A stretch of 64,000 bases of DNA, taken from Ilyonectria destructans. Taxonomy: Eukaryota > Ascomycota > Sordariomycetes > Hypocreales > Nectriaceae. The position numbers and the translations under genes were made by a program. The notes under the pieces were generated by a model. That model did not search any database. It was not told where the DNA came from and saw only the letters and a list, made by a program, of their open reading frames with translations. Shown piece by piece: positions 22,031-33,889 of this stretch (position 1 is its first letter; every line of letters starts with the position of its first letter). The DNA is taken from positions 3,472,001 through 3,536,000 of the forward strand of contig JAHEWK010000005.1 of assembly GCA_020740775.1 (NCBI GenBank), read 5' to 3'.

Positions 22031-23537
22031 AGCTAAGAAAACCGTTGAGAATGTCGTCATTACCGTCAAGTTTCAATCTCCAAGCTTACGGTGTCAAAAA
22101 TGACGTATACTAACCTTGAGGGGATGTGAGCCGGGTCTCGATTCAGCTGCTGGTGTTTGGGGACTCGGACTTCACCGTCTACTGGCTCTCACCGACAATT
22201 TTATACGCTGAACAGGGGCTAATAGTGTAACCGGAACGGTGCGTGTTAAGAGCTCAGAATGTAGCTTTACAGTTGACTTACTCCACTTAACGCCAGTGGG
22301 GGCGATAATACCTTCAGTTTCTGGACTTTCTCCCCCACCCCCAACGAGTTCGCGTGGCACATTGCAAAAGAGATCAACTCCCGCGCCCATGGTCAGCTAC
22401 TACAGACCGAGCAAGTCGCTTTCAATCGGGGTGCCTCTGTTATGTCTCATTCTATATCATGTTGTCAAGCAGGACCATAAAATGTCTCTTAACCCGGTGT
22501 CCTGGGGGGGGGGGGGGGGGGGGTCTGTCCTGCGACAGATGCATCTGAATGCGCCTCGTAAAGCCCTACCGTCAGATTAGATGAACAATCAGATATTTTA
22601 AGCAAATCAATTAATTCAATTCAGATATAGGATTCAATCAGATTAAATACATCACATTTAAGTCTCTAAATATCTAATATCTCTAACATCCCCTAGATAC
22701 TCTTAGGATGCATTGATTTTATTTGGCTTAACTACTGTTAAACCTACCTTAAGGCCTAAATGTAACCTATAAAAGCAGCTAGCTTTAAAGTGAATCCTCT
22801 TAATAGATAAAACTGTATTTTCTTAACCTTATACTGGTAACTTACTTATCTTAAGGGAGCAGATAGAAGTTAGATTAGTTGTAAGATAATACTGTATCTC
22901 TATGCACATTAAGTGTGCTGCATACTTTATTATTCACAATTATCCTGTGGCGAACGTAGGGGTGTTACCTAAAAATAGTAGGCGGCACGGATCTTTACCC
23001 CTAACACCCGTCCAGCCGATTCCGCAGAAATACATCTCAAACGATGGTGGGGTCGGCTACCTGCAAAATTCAAATGGTCGGCAAAAAATTACGCTCTACA
23101 CGGATGACTGGGTGAAGACACCGCGTTCCCCAAATGAGCTCTCTCTTGCAACATAGTTTATGTGTATCCCATCAAGAGGTTCTGCCTCAGTCTAGTTTCC
23201 TGGGCCTTTCTGAAAAAACCGTCTCCAATATCGATATCTCCTATGACAGTGCTAGGCTTCCTCAGGTTTTTAGATGAGGGCCATATAAGCGCATGTACAA
23301 GCTCTGTAGATACGATAATCCAGATAGCTCCAAGATGTTTGATCGTCCTGATCTCCCAGCTAAGTCCACATCATCAGGAAAGACGCAGGAGTTTAAAGGG
23401 AGGTTGTCTCTAGACCAAGCCTAGGATTGGTGCGTGTTCCAAGATACACCTTGTGGTTAAACAAAGTTTCCTCCAGTTCATTATTTACCCACGTTGCAGC
23501 ATGCTCCCGTACATCCTACAGACGTTGGCCATTTCGC
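22031..23537. other. Intergenic, AT-rich, with a G20 tract
   Basis: Contains a homopolymer of 20 G at 22504-22523, then AT-rich, RIP-like sequence at about 22570-22920. The minus strand at 22172-22390 is open but not recognised. No supported gene. Confidence 0.55.
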
Positions 23538-24343
23538 CTAATTCGATAGCACTGGCGCCTTGCCAATCCAATCAGACGTATTGTTCATTTCCTTCAAAAC
23601 CCATGCCGCCATGCTTTTTCTGGATAGAAACATCCCATCCTTACCGGACCCCGTGAACGTGGCGGTCACTGGTGCCTCAACACCGTTCCCAAGAAACGGG
23701 ACCCGGAAGAGGGTCCATTTCAACTGTGTGATCTCTTGAGATGTCACAAAGCTGCCCAATCCGTTAAACTCGTCAAAGGCGGACCCTCCGATGATCTTGA
23801 CAAGAACAATCGACACTTTCCACTTCAAAGCGCCTTTATCGTCTGGCGCTGTGAATGAGCACGTGCCGAGCACCAGAGCTCTTTCGAACTGGTTAGCGAT
23901 TAGGAGCGGGAATATCGATTTCATTGCATCCGTGACGGGCTATATGGTCTGTTAATTCGATTTCATAAGTCGGGCAGGAAAGAATGTGATAGATGACTAG
24001 TTAATTAATCTGGGATAACGTACTGTGCCTTTCGAGTTCGCAACGGGTCCTGCAAACGAGACAAAAATCTTGGCTCCAGATGCAATAGCCCGTCGTAAGC
24101 CGGATTCATCTTCAAGGGTGCCTTGAATGAGGGTCACATTTGCATTGTTGCCAATATCGGAGGGTAGCTTGGCAGGATTCCGTATGTAAAGTGTTAATCG
24201 GTGTCCCTCCTTGAGGGCGGCAGAACAGAATTCCAACCCTGACGGGCCTAGAAATCATCATTAATATAAATATCAACGCGAAAGTGGGAGAAGACTAAGT
24301 ACTTACCAGTGGCTCCGATGACCAAAATGTGCGCTGCTACCAT
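23538..24343 (-). CDS. NAD(P)-binding NmrA/SDR-like protein, 220 aa
   Basis: Three exons on the minus strand: 24343-24307, 24247-24024, 23939-23538, with GT-AG introns of 59 and 84 nt that keep the frame. The start MVAAHILVIGATGPSG gives the G-x-x-G-x-x-G dinucleotide motif of NmrA-like and atypical SDR proteins. YIRNPAKLP follows as the second strand with the NADP-type Arg. LGTCSFTAPDD and a C-terminal helical part complete a short Rossmann fold. No Tyr-x3-Lys pair is seen, so it may be a redox sensor or an isoflavone-reductase-like enzyme rather than a classical SDR. It is complete and in good reading order although it lies in a repeat-damaged neighbourhood. Confidence 0.85.
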
Positions 24344-24839
24344 AATTAAAACACTGGCGTCACTGCCTGCAATTTGTCAACGGCAAGAAGCGCGGATCAA
24401 TCCCTCGTAGGCCTTGTTTGCGACGCTGGGCAGATATATAACTTATGCAAATGATCTCATGATCTGTACATGCTGACTAAATCCCCTACCATTAAGAATC
24501 GAGTCCGTTATCACTACTACCAAAAGGGGCTAGAACTGGCCGGCACGGATCCCAGACCGGTGGCGAAAATGCCGGCACGGACTTGCGCAACTCCCCGAAA
24601 GTTGGTGGAGGGCTACCGGAGGTGGGTGGAAAGCTCGCGCAGGGATTGCGGAGATCAATGGTATCATAGTGGATATAATCAGGCTTCGGGGTTTCATTTA
24701 CTCCGTTGGTTAGTTGTCGTCAAGCGCCAACCGCTGTCTTGTTCCTTGATCTACTCTAGTGTGAATCATGCACCTGTCTCGGCCGTCGAGGTAATTAACC
24801 CCGGGAGCGAGTTCAAATATGGCCAATGACCTCTTGTAC
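24344..24839. other. Short intergenic stretch
   Basis: 5' flank of the NAD(P)-binding gene. Open plus-strand pieces here have no recognisable domain. Confidence 0.4.
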
Positions 24840-25960
24840 GCTCACACGGACAAGCCCTACAGATTGCTCCTGGGCTCTTGGCTTCCCCCGGCCACGACGT
24901 GATCCATCAACGTCTCGGCAGCTATGTCCAGGCTGAAATATGCCAGCCTCTCGTCGTCCATTACGTATACTCTCGGGAAGTGCGAGATATCCACCTCACC
25001 TAGCACCATCCTTGCCACCTCTTCGCCGCTGAGCTAGCACTTGTAAGTCGCCGAGATCCATTCCTCGCTGCCTGATCACCCCGCTAGCGTCTCCAGGAGC
25101 GTGCTGACCAGCGGCATGCCGTCCGCGGTGAAGCCTATGATTCTCGACTAGACCTTAAGTGGCGTCACGGAAGGCGTGTCTTTCTAGATTTAAGGAGCTG
25201 CTCAGCAGAAGTTCTCGCGTGTGTCGTCGGCGACAGAGGAGTCATCGCTTGTCAACAGGCCATCGAGTCTCTGCGTTTCTCCACCGAGAAATACAGCACA
25301 CCCCTCCAGCTTCAGTGTGTTTCCACTACCTCGAGCGACAGCATTGCTTCCATCGACATGCGCAGGCCCAGCAGTCGCAAGGGCCCAGGGCAGCGCGGAA
25401 TGCGACAAGAGACTCACGGCTCTATCCGTCTCCCTGTGCAATGGGCAGCCGGGAGCGCTTCGCGAGGTCTGTCCCGGTTTGATGCAGATTCTCGGGTTTG
25501 CTGACGTGGGCATCCTGCTCTACCGGATAAGGCTCGACCGCACGAACAGCATCATTTCATCGGCCAGAGCATGGCCCAGCATTGCCCAGAGCGGCTGTAA
25601 CCATCTTTGAAAATCGTCCAGGTGCCGCTCGCGTTACCGGTTAGCATCACCTGGATAACTCCATGCATCCTCCACCATCGTCTACAGCGGTCATCGCCAC
25701 TCGCCACTCACCCGCACAGCGGCAGTTGGTATTACATCCAGTCGACTACCGAGGGATTCACGACATGGCCTAACATCAAGCCTAAAGCAACCTCCCTGAA
25801 ATAGACGCCTTTTGGACAATCGTTAACGTACTCGGCGAGCAGAGGAACCCCCGTCTCGTTGGTGGCGTCGAACTGCTCGATGAAGCCGGCAAATGTTTAG
25901 GTTCGTCGCGAGGTCACGTTGATACGGCGACGGACCTTGTATTCGAGCACGAAACCAAAG
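24840..25960 (-). pseudogene. Decayed protein-coding relic, family not recognised
   Basis: The minus strand keeps several protein-like stretches broken by stops and frame changes. From upstream to downstream: FIEQFDATNETGVPLLAEYV (about 25890-25830), HVDGSNAVARGSG and GCAVFLGGETQRLDGL (about 25360-25250), IGFTADGMPLVSTLLETL, EEVARMVLGEVDISHF and LAYFSLDIAAETLMDHVV (about 25140-24900). Codon-like composition and conserved-looking Gly/Asp turns argue it once was a gene of at least 350 codons. I cannot assign a family. It ends about 160 bp from the epoxide hydrolase stop. Confidence 0.5.
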
Positions 25961-26120
25961 TGGTCGTACGGTTTGATTTAAAATATGTCCAGACACCCAC
26001 TCATCGCACGACCGGCCTCCTAAACTCTACCATCACCAACCATACCACACCATGTAGTCCACGGCCATCATGCCACGGCTCGACGACCAACCTCCACGCT
26101 ACAGCACGCCGCACCTGAAA

Positions 26121-27568
26121 TCAAATCCCGATGCTGGGCCTAACCTGCTTCAAGAAGGTTTCCACCTCTCGGAGGAAGATCTCAGGCTGCTCCGCTGCTG
26201 CGAAATGCCCTCCCTACAATTGTCAGCAAGAACTCGGGAAGAAAACGGGCGGGTGCCAACCTTTTCGACTCTGTTGTAATAGACCATGTTCGGATAAATC
26301 TCCTCCGCATAAGCTTCTGGGAGAAACAGGTTTTCCGCGGGGAAAACAGAATACCCAAGCGGCTTTTCAAGTGAGGTGGCCACCGGTAAGAGTTCGTTTC
26401 GAGCCCGACCCCTTGCTACCGCGGGATATATATACAGACTTCTCGCTGACGAATCCGTGTACCAATAAAAGCTCACCATGGGAAGAACAGTTTCAAGAGC
26501 CAAAGGGTATCGTTCATCTGACCACGCGATGACCTTCTCGCCGATCCTGCCCAGAGTGCCGTATTAGTACAAGGCCTGAAAGAAGGTTCTCATAAGCGGC
26601 TCACCAAGTTAGCATCGCAAGTGGGTTGGACGAGAGAATAAGTCCAAAGGTGGACGGGCGCTGGCCTTGCACCATGATGTATGCACTCCCGTTTGCGCCA
26701 TAGTCGGTCATTTTCTCCAGGTGCTCGACTTCAACCTGAGTCGCATTGACGCGCATGAGGGGGATTTCATTCAACGAGTCAGGAGAGAGAAAGTTGACTG
26801 GTCTGTTAGTTCAGCCACCCCAAAGTTGTCCTGGAGTCACTCACCGTGGAATGCTTTGCAAGCTGCAGATGTTGCCGACATGATGCGCGTCAGGAAGCTG
26901 CCAACGTCACCACCTTGAGCAACGTAACCCTGGCCAAATCCCAGGTCGAGCATGAGTTGGTCCATCAGTCGGGCCGCAGACTCTACCGTGAGCTCCACAT
27001 CATTCGAGGGACCACCCGAGAGTCCAAAGTCTGGCAGCGACGGCACAATGACATGGTATGGCAAAGTGTCCGCAGTGTACTTTTCCTTAAGAAGGTCCAG
27101 AACAGGCAGGAACTCGAGGAAAGAACCAGGCCATCCGTGCAACATGATCAGTGGCAAGGCGTCTGGTTTGGTCGAAAAGAGAGCCGTAAAGTGAATCTTG
27201 ACTGACCCGAGCTCGGGATCATCGACGGTCGTCATGAAGTTGGGGTTGGAGTTGATGAGTTTCTCTTCCTTCCGCCAGTCGTGCTTCATCCACGCGGCCT
27301 TGGCTTCGATCAGCCATTCACGGCTTATACCGAATTCGTTGTCCTCGCGAGTGTTGTACCATGACTCGGATCCGATCTTGGACAACGAAAGAAGTGTTTT
27401 GAACTCCTTTGTTTGTCGATTCGGGACACCAAAGGTGAATTCTTCTGGAGCCTTGACGACACCGGACGGAATCGCTCCGTATGCGTCGACGGCATTGCAG
27501 AATGCAAAGTATGTGAGAAGGGCTCGGAAAAACATGACGGGAATGTTTGGCTGGCCGAGACAAACCAT
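26121..27568 (-). CDS. Epoxide hydrolase (alpha/beta hydrolase, microsomal type), about 431 aa
   Basis: Four exons: 27568-26845, 26797-26605, 26546-26261, 26213-26121. The introns are 47, 58 and 47 nt, all GT-AG and in frame. A second ATG at 27535 starts a clean hydrophobic signal or anchor (MFFRALLTYFAFCNAV) and may be the true start, giving 420 aa. The N-terminal EHN region precedes the oxyanion motif HGWPGS at about 143-148 and the nucleophile motif QGGDVGS with catalytic Asp at about 227. The catalytic His lies in GGHFAA near the C-terminus. The family opens epoxides to diols through a covalent Asp ester. A Tyr in the lid (SFYWYTD) fits. The lid after SLYIYP is longer or more divergent than usual. 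Its natural substrate, xenobiotic or pathway intermediate, is unknown. Confidence 0.92.
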
Positions 27569-28058
27569 GCAACGGACAGCTAGGGGATGCTGTTATATAG
27601 GCACTGGCGAAGCATCACCACGGAAGCCACGGAACGAAGCATGACTCTGTTAGGATGGGGATACAAGCAGGAACATCAGATATCTGACCGTCTTCCCAGA
27701 ACAGGGGTCAACCTGGAGTATCAACTGGACGCCGAGGTGTTTTGTCGTCCAAGAACTGCTCGCACAGTCGCAGGGTTGTGATTTGTCAGCCCAAGATTGC
27801 AACGGTGTGAGATGTCCCGCCAGCCGGCAGGTCAAATTGACCCAAGCTGTTGGGGGATGATTGCCCTGCGCTCGACACTACCCAGCATGACTCATAACGA
27901 TAACTTCAGTACCAGGGCACGTACGGAACCCAGGCATAACACCTAACTTAAGCATAACGTCGTTGTCTAACCGGTAGTCCGCAGTCTAGTGCAAGTCGAG
28001 TCCTCCGTCTGCGGGATCCTCGGAAGCTTTCCTCGAGGGAGAACGCTACGAAGGTTAC

Positions 28059-28256
28059 TGCCATTCACCATTCCCGCCACAGATCTATAACCCGCCGTGA
28101 TGACACCCCCCTTTCGGCCGTGTGTGTCTCTCACTAAGGTTTAACATAAGGTCCGGAGCTCCCGTGGCTTTATCCTAGCTCGATGACTTTTTCTCCTCCT
28201 TCAGCCTAGCTCGCGGGGCGGGGTTCACGCAAGCCGACTGCCCTTGTCTAGATCAC
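28059..28256 (+). repeat. Direct repeat, copy 1
   Basis: Shares with 29711-29917 the blocks ggtccggagctcccgtgg, cctccttcagcctagc and ggcggggttcacgca in the same order and spacing. Many differences are transitions, but some are small insertions. Could be a pair of solo LTRs, a short non-autonomous element or a duplicated promoter piece. Confidence 0.8.
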
Positions 28257-29710
28257 GTTAGTTGACGTTGTTCAGTGCACGACACATTTCGGCTCCGGAA
28301 CCAGGCCCAGTCGGTCTACTTTCTTCACTACTAACTACTACGTTTCAAGAACAGTGACACAGAACTGGATGTTCGGTAACTCAGGACAATGGAAAAGTCC
28401 GTTACTCCGCAGTGGGGTGTGAGGACGCGTCAACTTCCTTCCGACGATTAGTGTGGGGAAACTCTTAAAGTGTCGGTCCACCAAGCCTCCCGGCGCTGCG
28501 CAACCAGCCAATTCATAGATCCCGGGTCCACAGCCAAGCTGCTGGCTGTCAGGTCTCGATTTTTTTGAGCTCTTTGTAAACTGGCGCACATGAGGCGGAA
28601 CGGTGAGGATTTGGTGGATGAGTATAGGAAGAACATACACCCCGTATTCCTCAATAAAGGAAATTCCAAGTCAAAGGTATTCGCCTGATGATGCATTAAT
28701 TGGCGTAAGTAGAAGCTCTCAGTAAGAGAAACCCAGAAACACAGAATTTTTATTTTAAATACATTCTTTTAATCTTGCTAAAATATCGGCATGTATTTGG
28801 GAAAATCTTATGTGGCGATGCTGGGCTCACAGTCGCCGGCCTACCCTATACCATGTCGTTAAGAGGGTACCGTCAGTCTCACCTAATCTGTAGTGCAGGT
28901 GCCAGTACCTCCTAACTTCGCAAGTTGAATTTTGCAGCCAAGATAACTCGTACTTCAACGTCTCCTACGCAACATGTATTCTTCATGGACATCGGTTGGA
29001 TGCCTTATTCCCAGCTGCAAATTGGATTTCCGTCGAAATTTTATCCAGCATCTGATCGTGGATTATCGCTGAGATGATGGGCGGATGCAAGGTACCTGAT
29101 CTGCTATGAATTTCTCTCAGCGTCTTGTTGTACTTGCTAACGTGTCTTAACAACAACGCGCAACTGTGGCCAGTGAGGCATGTCAGGCTCGGTCGCATAA
29201 GACTGAACAGAGTCGATCAACGGACGTTCGGATGCCAAGTCCCAAGTATGTTACAAGCGCCGGGTTTTGAGAAACTAATACCAAATAAAATCTCACTTGG
29301 CCCTTGAACTACCGGCTCTTAACGGCGGCGCTAATGCAGGTTTATTTTGTCATAATCCGGCTCTAGCTGCTCGCCGCTCGGGCTGTAGCCTCAATGCGCT
29401 CTCTAAGTTTCGTCAAAGAAGAACTTGAGGCCATACTGGAGCAAGTTGTTGGGATTCTTTGGAAAGTCAGGCAGGAGTTGAAGACATTGGTGTAGCAGAA
29501 AAAGACAGCAATGATTTCATATCAGGTTGAGCTTACTGCCTATTTATTTATGTTCCACGCGGAGCGACATTATTACCATCCCACATCAACCTCGGCCCCT
29601 GTTTAACCTCGAGCCATAGTCCTTTCCGGCGATAGGAGTAAATCCATCAGTTAACGCCGTCTTTTGAATGATGCTTCACAGACAAGATCAATCAATATGA
29701 TCTCATGTAA

Positions 29711-29917
29711 TGCCATTCGCCATTCCCGTCACAGATATATAACTCGCTGTGATGACATTTTCTCCCTTTTTGGCCTAGTGTGTCCCTCATCAAAGTTTAA
29801 CATCAGGTCCGGAGCTCCCGTGGTTTTATCCTAGCTCCGCTCGATGCCATTTTTTCCTCCTTCAGCCTAGCCCACGAGGCGGGGTTCACGCATGGTGCTA
29901 ACCTTGGTCTAGCTCAC
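29711..29917 (+). repeat. Direct repeat, copy 2
   Basis: Partner of 28059-28256, about 1.65 kb downstream and in the same orientation. It is more A/T-shifted than copy 1 (for example ctccctttttggcctagtg where copy 1 has cccctttcggccgtgtg). Confidence 0.8.
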
Positions 29918-30244
29918 TACTGTTATACATACCTTTCCATCTACAATCTTAGTCATCCAGATGTAAATCCTCATGATGCACGATTAGAATGGCAGCAGAT
30001 CTGGTGCAGTAAGACAACTGGGGTCTGAGAGAGTCAAATTTAATGTATGAATTGAACTAGGGTCCCTACAGTAATGTCCATCTTGTTGGTGGGGCCAATA
30101 CCTCATGCCATATGTACTTAAAGGGATGTGTCCTCCATCTATCTCGAGCTTTCACCCTTCATCACATCCACCTTTCAACCCCAAGTGGTCTTCTAACGAT
30201 CTCTCTCTCGGAAACATATCCAGCATCTGCACCGCTATATAACC

Positions 30245-32327
30245 ATGCGGTTTGTAAGCCCCTGGCAGGCGGCTTCCAGCCTCGGCAGCATCCTGCTTAT
30301 GGCTAGCACCGTCTCTGCATTGGCAACGACCGCCAACTCGGTCGACACTTACGACTATGTGGTAGTCGGCTCCGGTCCTGGAGGTGGTCCATTGGCCGTC
30401 AATCTAGCCCGAGCTGGTTTCAGGACTCTCTTGCTCGAGGCTGGTGACGACGACAGTGCTGCTATGATCACGAACGCCATTGCGTTGACAAACACCGCAG
30501 ATACCACTGCCCTGACTTGGACCTATTGGGTTCGTCACTGCGACGATGTCGAATTGACGAAAAAGTACCAACATCTTACCTGGAGGCTTCCAAATGGAAA
30601 TTTGTGGGTTGGTCCAGGCAGCTCTGCGCCTGCGGGAGCAGAGATTGTTGGTATCCAATATCCCCGTGGCGCTACACTCGGAGGATCGTCTATTGTCAAC
30701 TCTGCCCTGACTGTCCTTCCCGCCAATAGCGACTGGGACTATATCAAGAACCTCACAGGCGATGACTCATGGAAGTAAGTTATCCCCAACCCCTTCTACT
30801 CTTTCCATCTTGCGATCTTTGGGGAATTAGTAAGCTAACGCACCAAATCCCAGTGCCGCTCATATGGGGGAACTGTTCGTTAAGTTGGAGAAGAATCAAT
30901 ACCGCCCACGTGGTACCCCAGGCCACGGCTTCGACGGATATCTTGAGACGGTTTTGGGTAACGGGACCGTCTTTCTCTCCTCACCTCAAGCAACTGCAGT
31001 TCTAAAGGCCATGGCTGCCGAGGCGGGCCAAGATCCCGAGGACCTGGCAAACATCCTAAACACTGACCCTAACCAAGTCTTGAACCCCGACCGAGACCAG
31101 ATTACAGGGCTCGTGGGAGCGCCTCAACATGCCAATACCACCTGGGCCCGCTACAGCTCGAGGACACGAGTGCTCGATACCTTGCGCGCCGTTGACAAGA
31201 AAGGCAATAAAAAGTACCGCCTGGAGGTCCGCCTCAACTCCTACGCTACCAAGGTCCTCTTTGACAAGCCTCGAGGAGGCTCAGTGCCTCGCGCCATTGG
31301 TCTCGACTACCTGGAAGGCAAAAGCAGCTTTCAGGGTGACCTCCGCTATAATGCGACAGTCAAGAAGACGTCACGCCGGGTCTATGCTCGAAAAGAGGTT
31401 ATTCTCAGTGGTGGATCATTCGGTTCCCCTCAGCTGCTGCTACTCAGCGGCATTGGACCAGCTGCAGACCTCAAGGCCCTGAAGATCCCGGTCGTCGCCG
31501 ATCGACCAGGTGTTGGCCGTAACATGCAAGACCACAACGAAATTGCCGTTATTGGACACGGTGCCCAGGCCTTCGATTTCTCTGCTGCTCCTGGCGGTCC
31601 TCGCTCCCAGTGCACCTTTGGGGCTCCTGGCGACCCATGTCTTGCACTTTACCTTCAAGGCCAGGGACCATACGCTCAGCCTAGTCTCACCCAAATGGCC
31701 TTCCTCAAGACCAATTACACCCCTAACGACGAGCGTGACATTGCCATCTTCCCCGGTTCTTTTGGATTCCGTGGCTTTTGGCCCCGGAACACCGGACAAT
31801 CGTGGGATGATCCCCCAACGACCTGGGGTATGCACAGCGTCCATATACATGGCAACAGCACGGCTGGATACCTCAAGCTTCGCTCGGCCGATCCGACCGT
31901 GACGCCTGAGATCAACTTTCGACACTTCAACGGCACAGGCGCTGCAGGCGACATAGCCGCTATCAAGGAGTTCCTCGCTTGGGGTCGCCGGGCTTTCAAC
32001 CGCGTCCAGGCACCATTCGCTCCTTACAATATCTCCTGGCCACCATGCGCAGGCACTGTTGGTGCCGATGGAAGCTGCTCTGTCGCTAACAATGACGAAG
32101 ACTTTATCCGCGAAAATATCTTCGGTCATCACGTTATTGGCACTTGTTCCATCGGCCCTAGCTCTGATAAAAACGCAGTCTTGGACTCTAAGTTCCGTGT
32201 TCGTGGTGTTTCTGGCTTGCGAGTCGTTGATGCTAGTGCTTTCCCTAGGTCTCCTGGGGCTTTTCCAGTTCTTGGGGTCTATATGTTGAGCGAGAAGGCG
32301 TCGGAAACTATTCTATCGGGCTATTAG
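30245..32327 (+). CDS. GMC family FAD-dependent oxidoreductase, secreted, 667 aa
   Basis: Two exons, 30245-30774 and 30854-32327, joined across a 79-nt GT-AG intron (donor GTAAGT) that completes an Asn codon. A signal peptide ends near TVSALA. The FAD-binding motif VVGSGPGGGPLA is at about residues 38-49, followed by LLLEAGD. PRGATLGGSSIVN is GMC signature 1 and LSGGSFGSPQLLLLSGIGP is signature 2. The C-terminal catalytic region reads GHHVIGTCSIGP and then RSPGAFPVLGVYMLSEKA. Members oxidise alcohols or sugars with O2 or another acceptor, and several are tailoring enzymes in fungal clusters. In the second catalytic segment no clear His/Asn partner is visible at the usual place, so the exact active site needs a structure model. 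Confidence 0.92.
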
Positions 32328-33676
32328 TTCTATACAGTATCTTTCTTTCCTTCTATACCTGCCAATTAGTTATAATAACGTCTCCCACTATAGAAATAGA
32401 AAAGTATAGGTTCTTTACTGCTATAGAGTATCTTGTGCCACATAAAGTAATAGAGAGCGATCTCATTAATTAAAGAGCTATATTCTTAATAACGTTTCTT
32501 TTCTATTTAACCTCTTTATAAACTCCCTTTTTTAAATGCTTTCTTTATATAGATAGCTGAATAAAATACTGATATATTTAAACCTACTTGAGTAAGAATA
32601 TTAAACTTTGAGTTATATCTCCTCTTGAAAATACCACAATACTTGTTTATTTTTTTCTTCTATAATACTCTTAATTATCGCGCTATACTACCAGTTGTAG
32701 GATAACAATGGATGCAGTAGGAGCTTCCCAATCTGGAGACAGGCCTCTTAAACATACTCAAATTCAGTAGTGCTAATGCTAAAAGCAGCTAAATATTAGC
32801 TTGAAGTACGTTTATTATTCCACACTAAGTACAACACAGTATGGAGGCTAAGATGCCTGCAGATATATGCCCCAGCCCCACCAGCTGAAAAGAACATGCA
32901 GCTTGGCTTAAGTCTTGTGACTGATTTCTAACCAATAGTTATCGCTGTATGGACTAATTTAGCCTTGTCATTTTCTTATCTTGCCGAATTTGGAGTGGCT
33001 GACATATATCACCAATAGTTCAAGCCACGCCGTTTGTATTATTACAAAACTGGCCAGTAGACAACTGCACGTTGTTCAGGCGATAGCAGTTGTCACTGTG
33101 CATTTGCTGGTGGCTATGCCTTTGGGCTGAAATCTTTGCTAAGGCTAAATTCTCTTCACTCGAGATTAAGTATAGGATACGGAACATAAGAGATCCCTAT
33201 CGCGGCGATGAGAACGGCACTCTGACTTGGTCCTTCATTTATCTCAGGACAATCGCCCTTCGCTGAGATCTCAAATTCAGGGCGATCCATACCCTCTTCC
33301 TCATTGGAATGCTGGATCGCTATCGTTGACTCGATCAAGCCTAACACTCCATTCACCAAAATGGCCTGCAATAATTATACCCACACTCCGCTGCCTCACC
33401 CACCCCCTGGGCCCTTGCCTTGCCAGAGTACTTACCAGACTATCGAGGAGCTAAAATGCCGTGACTTATGTGATAGGTTGGGCCAGGGATTATAAAAGCC
33501 ACGACACTTTTCGATGTCAATAGTGGCGGCAAGGAAATTCAGCTGTTGGCATTGGCCCACAGCGGTAGTCATGATTGGTTACTAACCGTCAAACAATCCT
33601 AGGCTTCGTGCCACTTAAAGTCGGCCTTGGACATGCTAGAGTAATTGTTTTAAATCTGACATCTTCTGAACACTGA
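32328..33676. other. Intergenic, AT-rich at the left
   Basis: About 32330-32700 is AT-rich, RIP-like. The remainder has ordinary composition but no gene. Confidence 0.55.
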
Positions 33677-33889
33677 TCAGGCCGGGAGTGTGTGTTTAGC
33701 ATAGTCCTGGCCACACACATACGTTGTACGATTCCCTAAGGAGGAATTGTGGGCAATGGATGTGGTTCGGACATGTTCGCAGAGCGCGGTGAAGTTGGCA
33801 TCCTAGAGGGCGGCGCTGGCGGCGCTGGTAGCGCTAGTAGCAACGAGCAGGCTAAAGCTAGCGGCGGGGATCACCATAGCGTGTCGCAT
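33677..33889 (-). pseudogene. Possible broken secreted protein, N-terminal piece
   Basis: From the ATG at 33889 the minus strand reads a signal-peptide-like start (MVIPAASFSLLVATSA) followed by an in-frame TAG at 33803-33805. The same frame then continues DANFTALCEHV and YVCGQDYAKHTLP to a TGA at 33677. The Cys/Asn-rich continuation looks like the extracellular start of fungal secreted or membrane proteins. Only about 70 codons are readable and no further exon was found. Weak evidence. Confidence 0.35.

Larger units (their letters stand above)
27569..30244. other. 2.7-kb divergent intergenic region with a 200-bp direct repeat
   Basis: No gene supported on either strand. It separates the epoxide hydrolase (-) and GMC oxidoreductase (+) starts and carries two related segments at 28059-28256 and 29711-29917. 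Confidence 0.55.

Noticed and set aside
26846..27644. Plus-strand open frames opposite the epoxide hydrolase
   Set aside because: Overlap a four-exon gene with full catalytic motifs; no domains of their own.
28059..29917. A complete small LTR element bounded by the two 200-bp repeats
   Set aside because: The repeat ends lack clear TG...CA, no target duplication was seen, and the interior has no gag or pol sequence.
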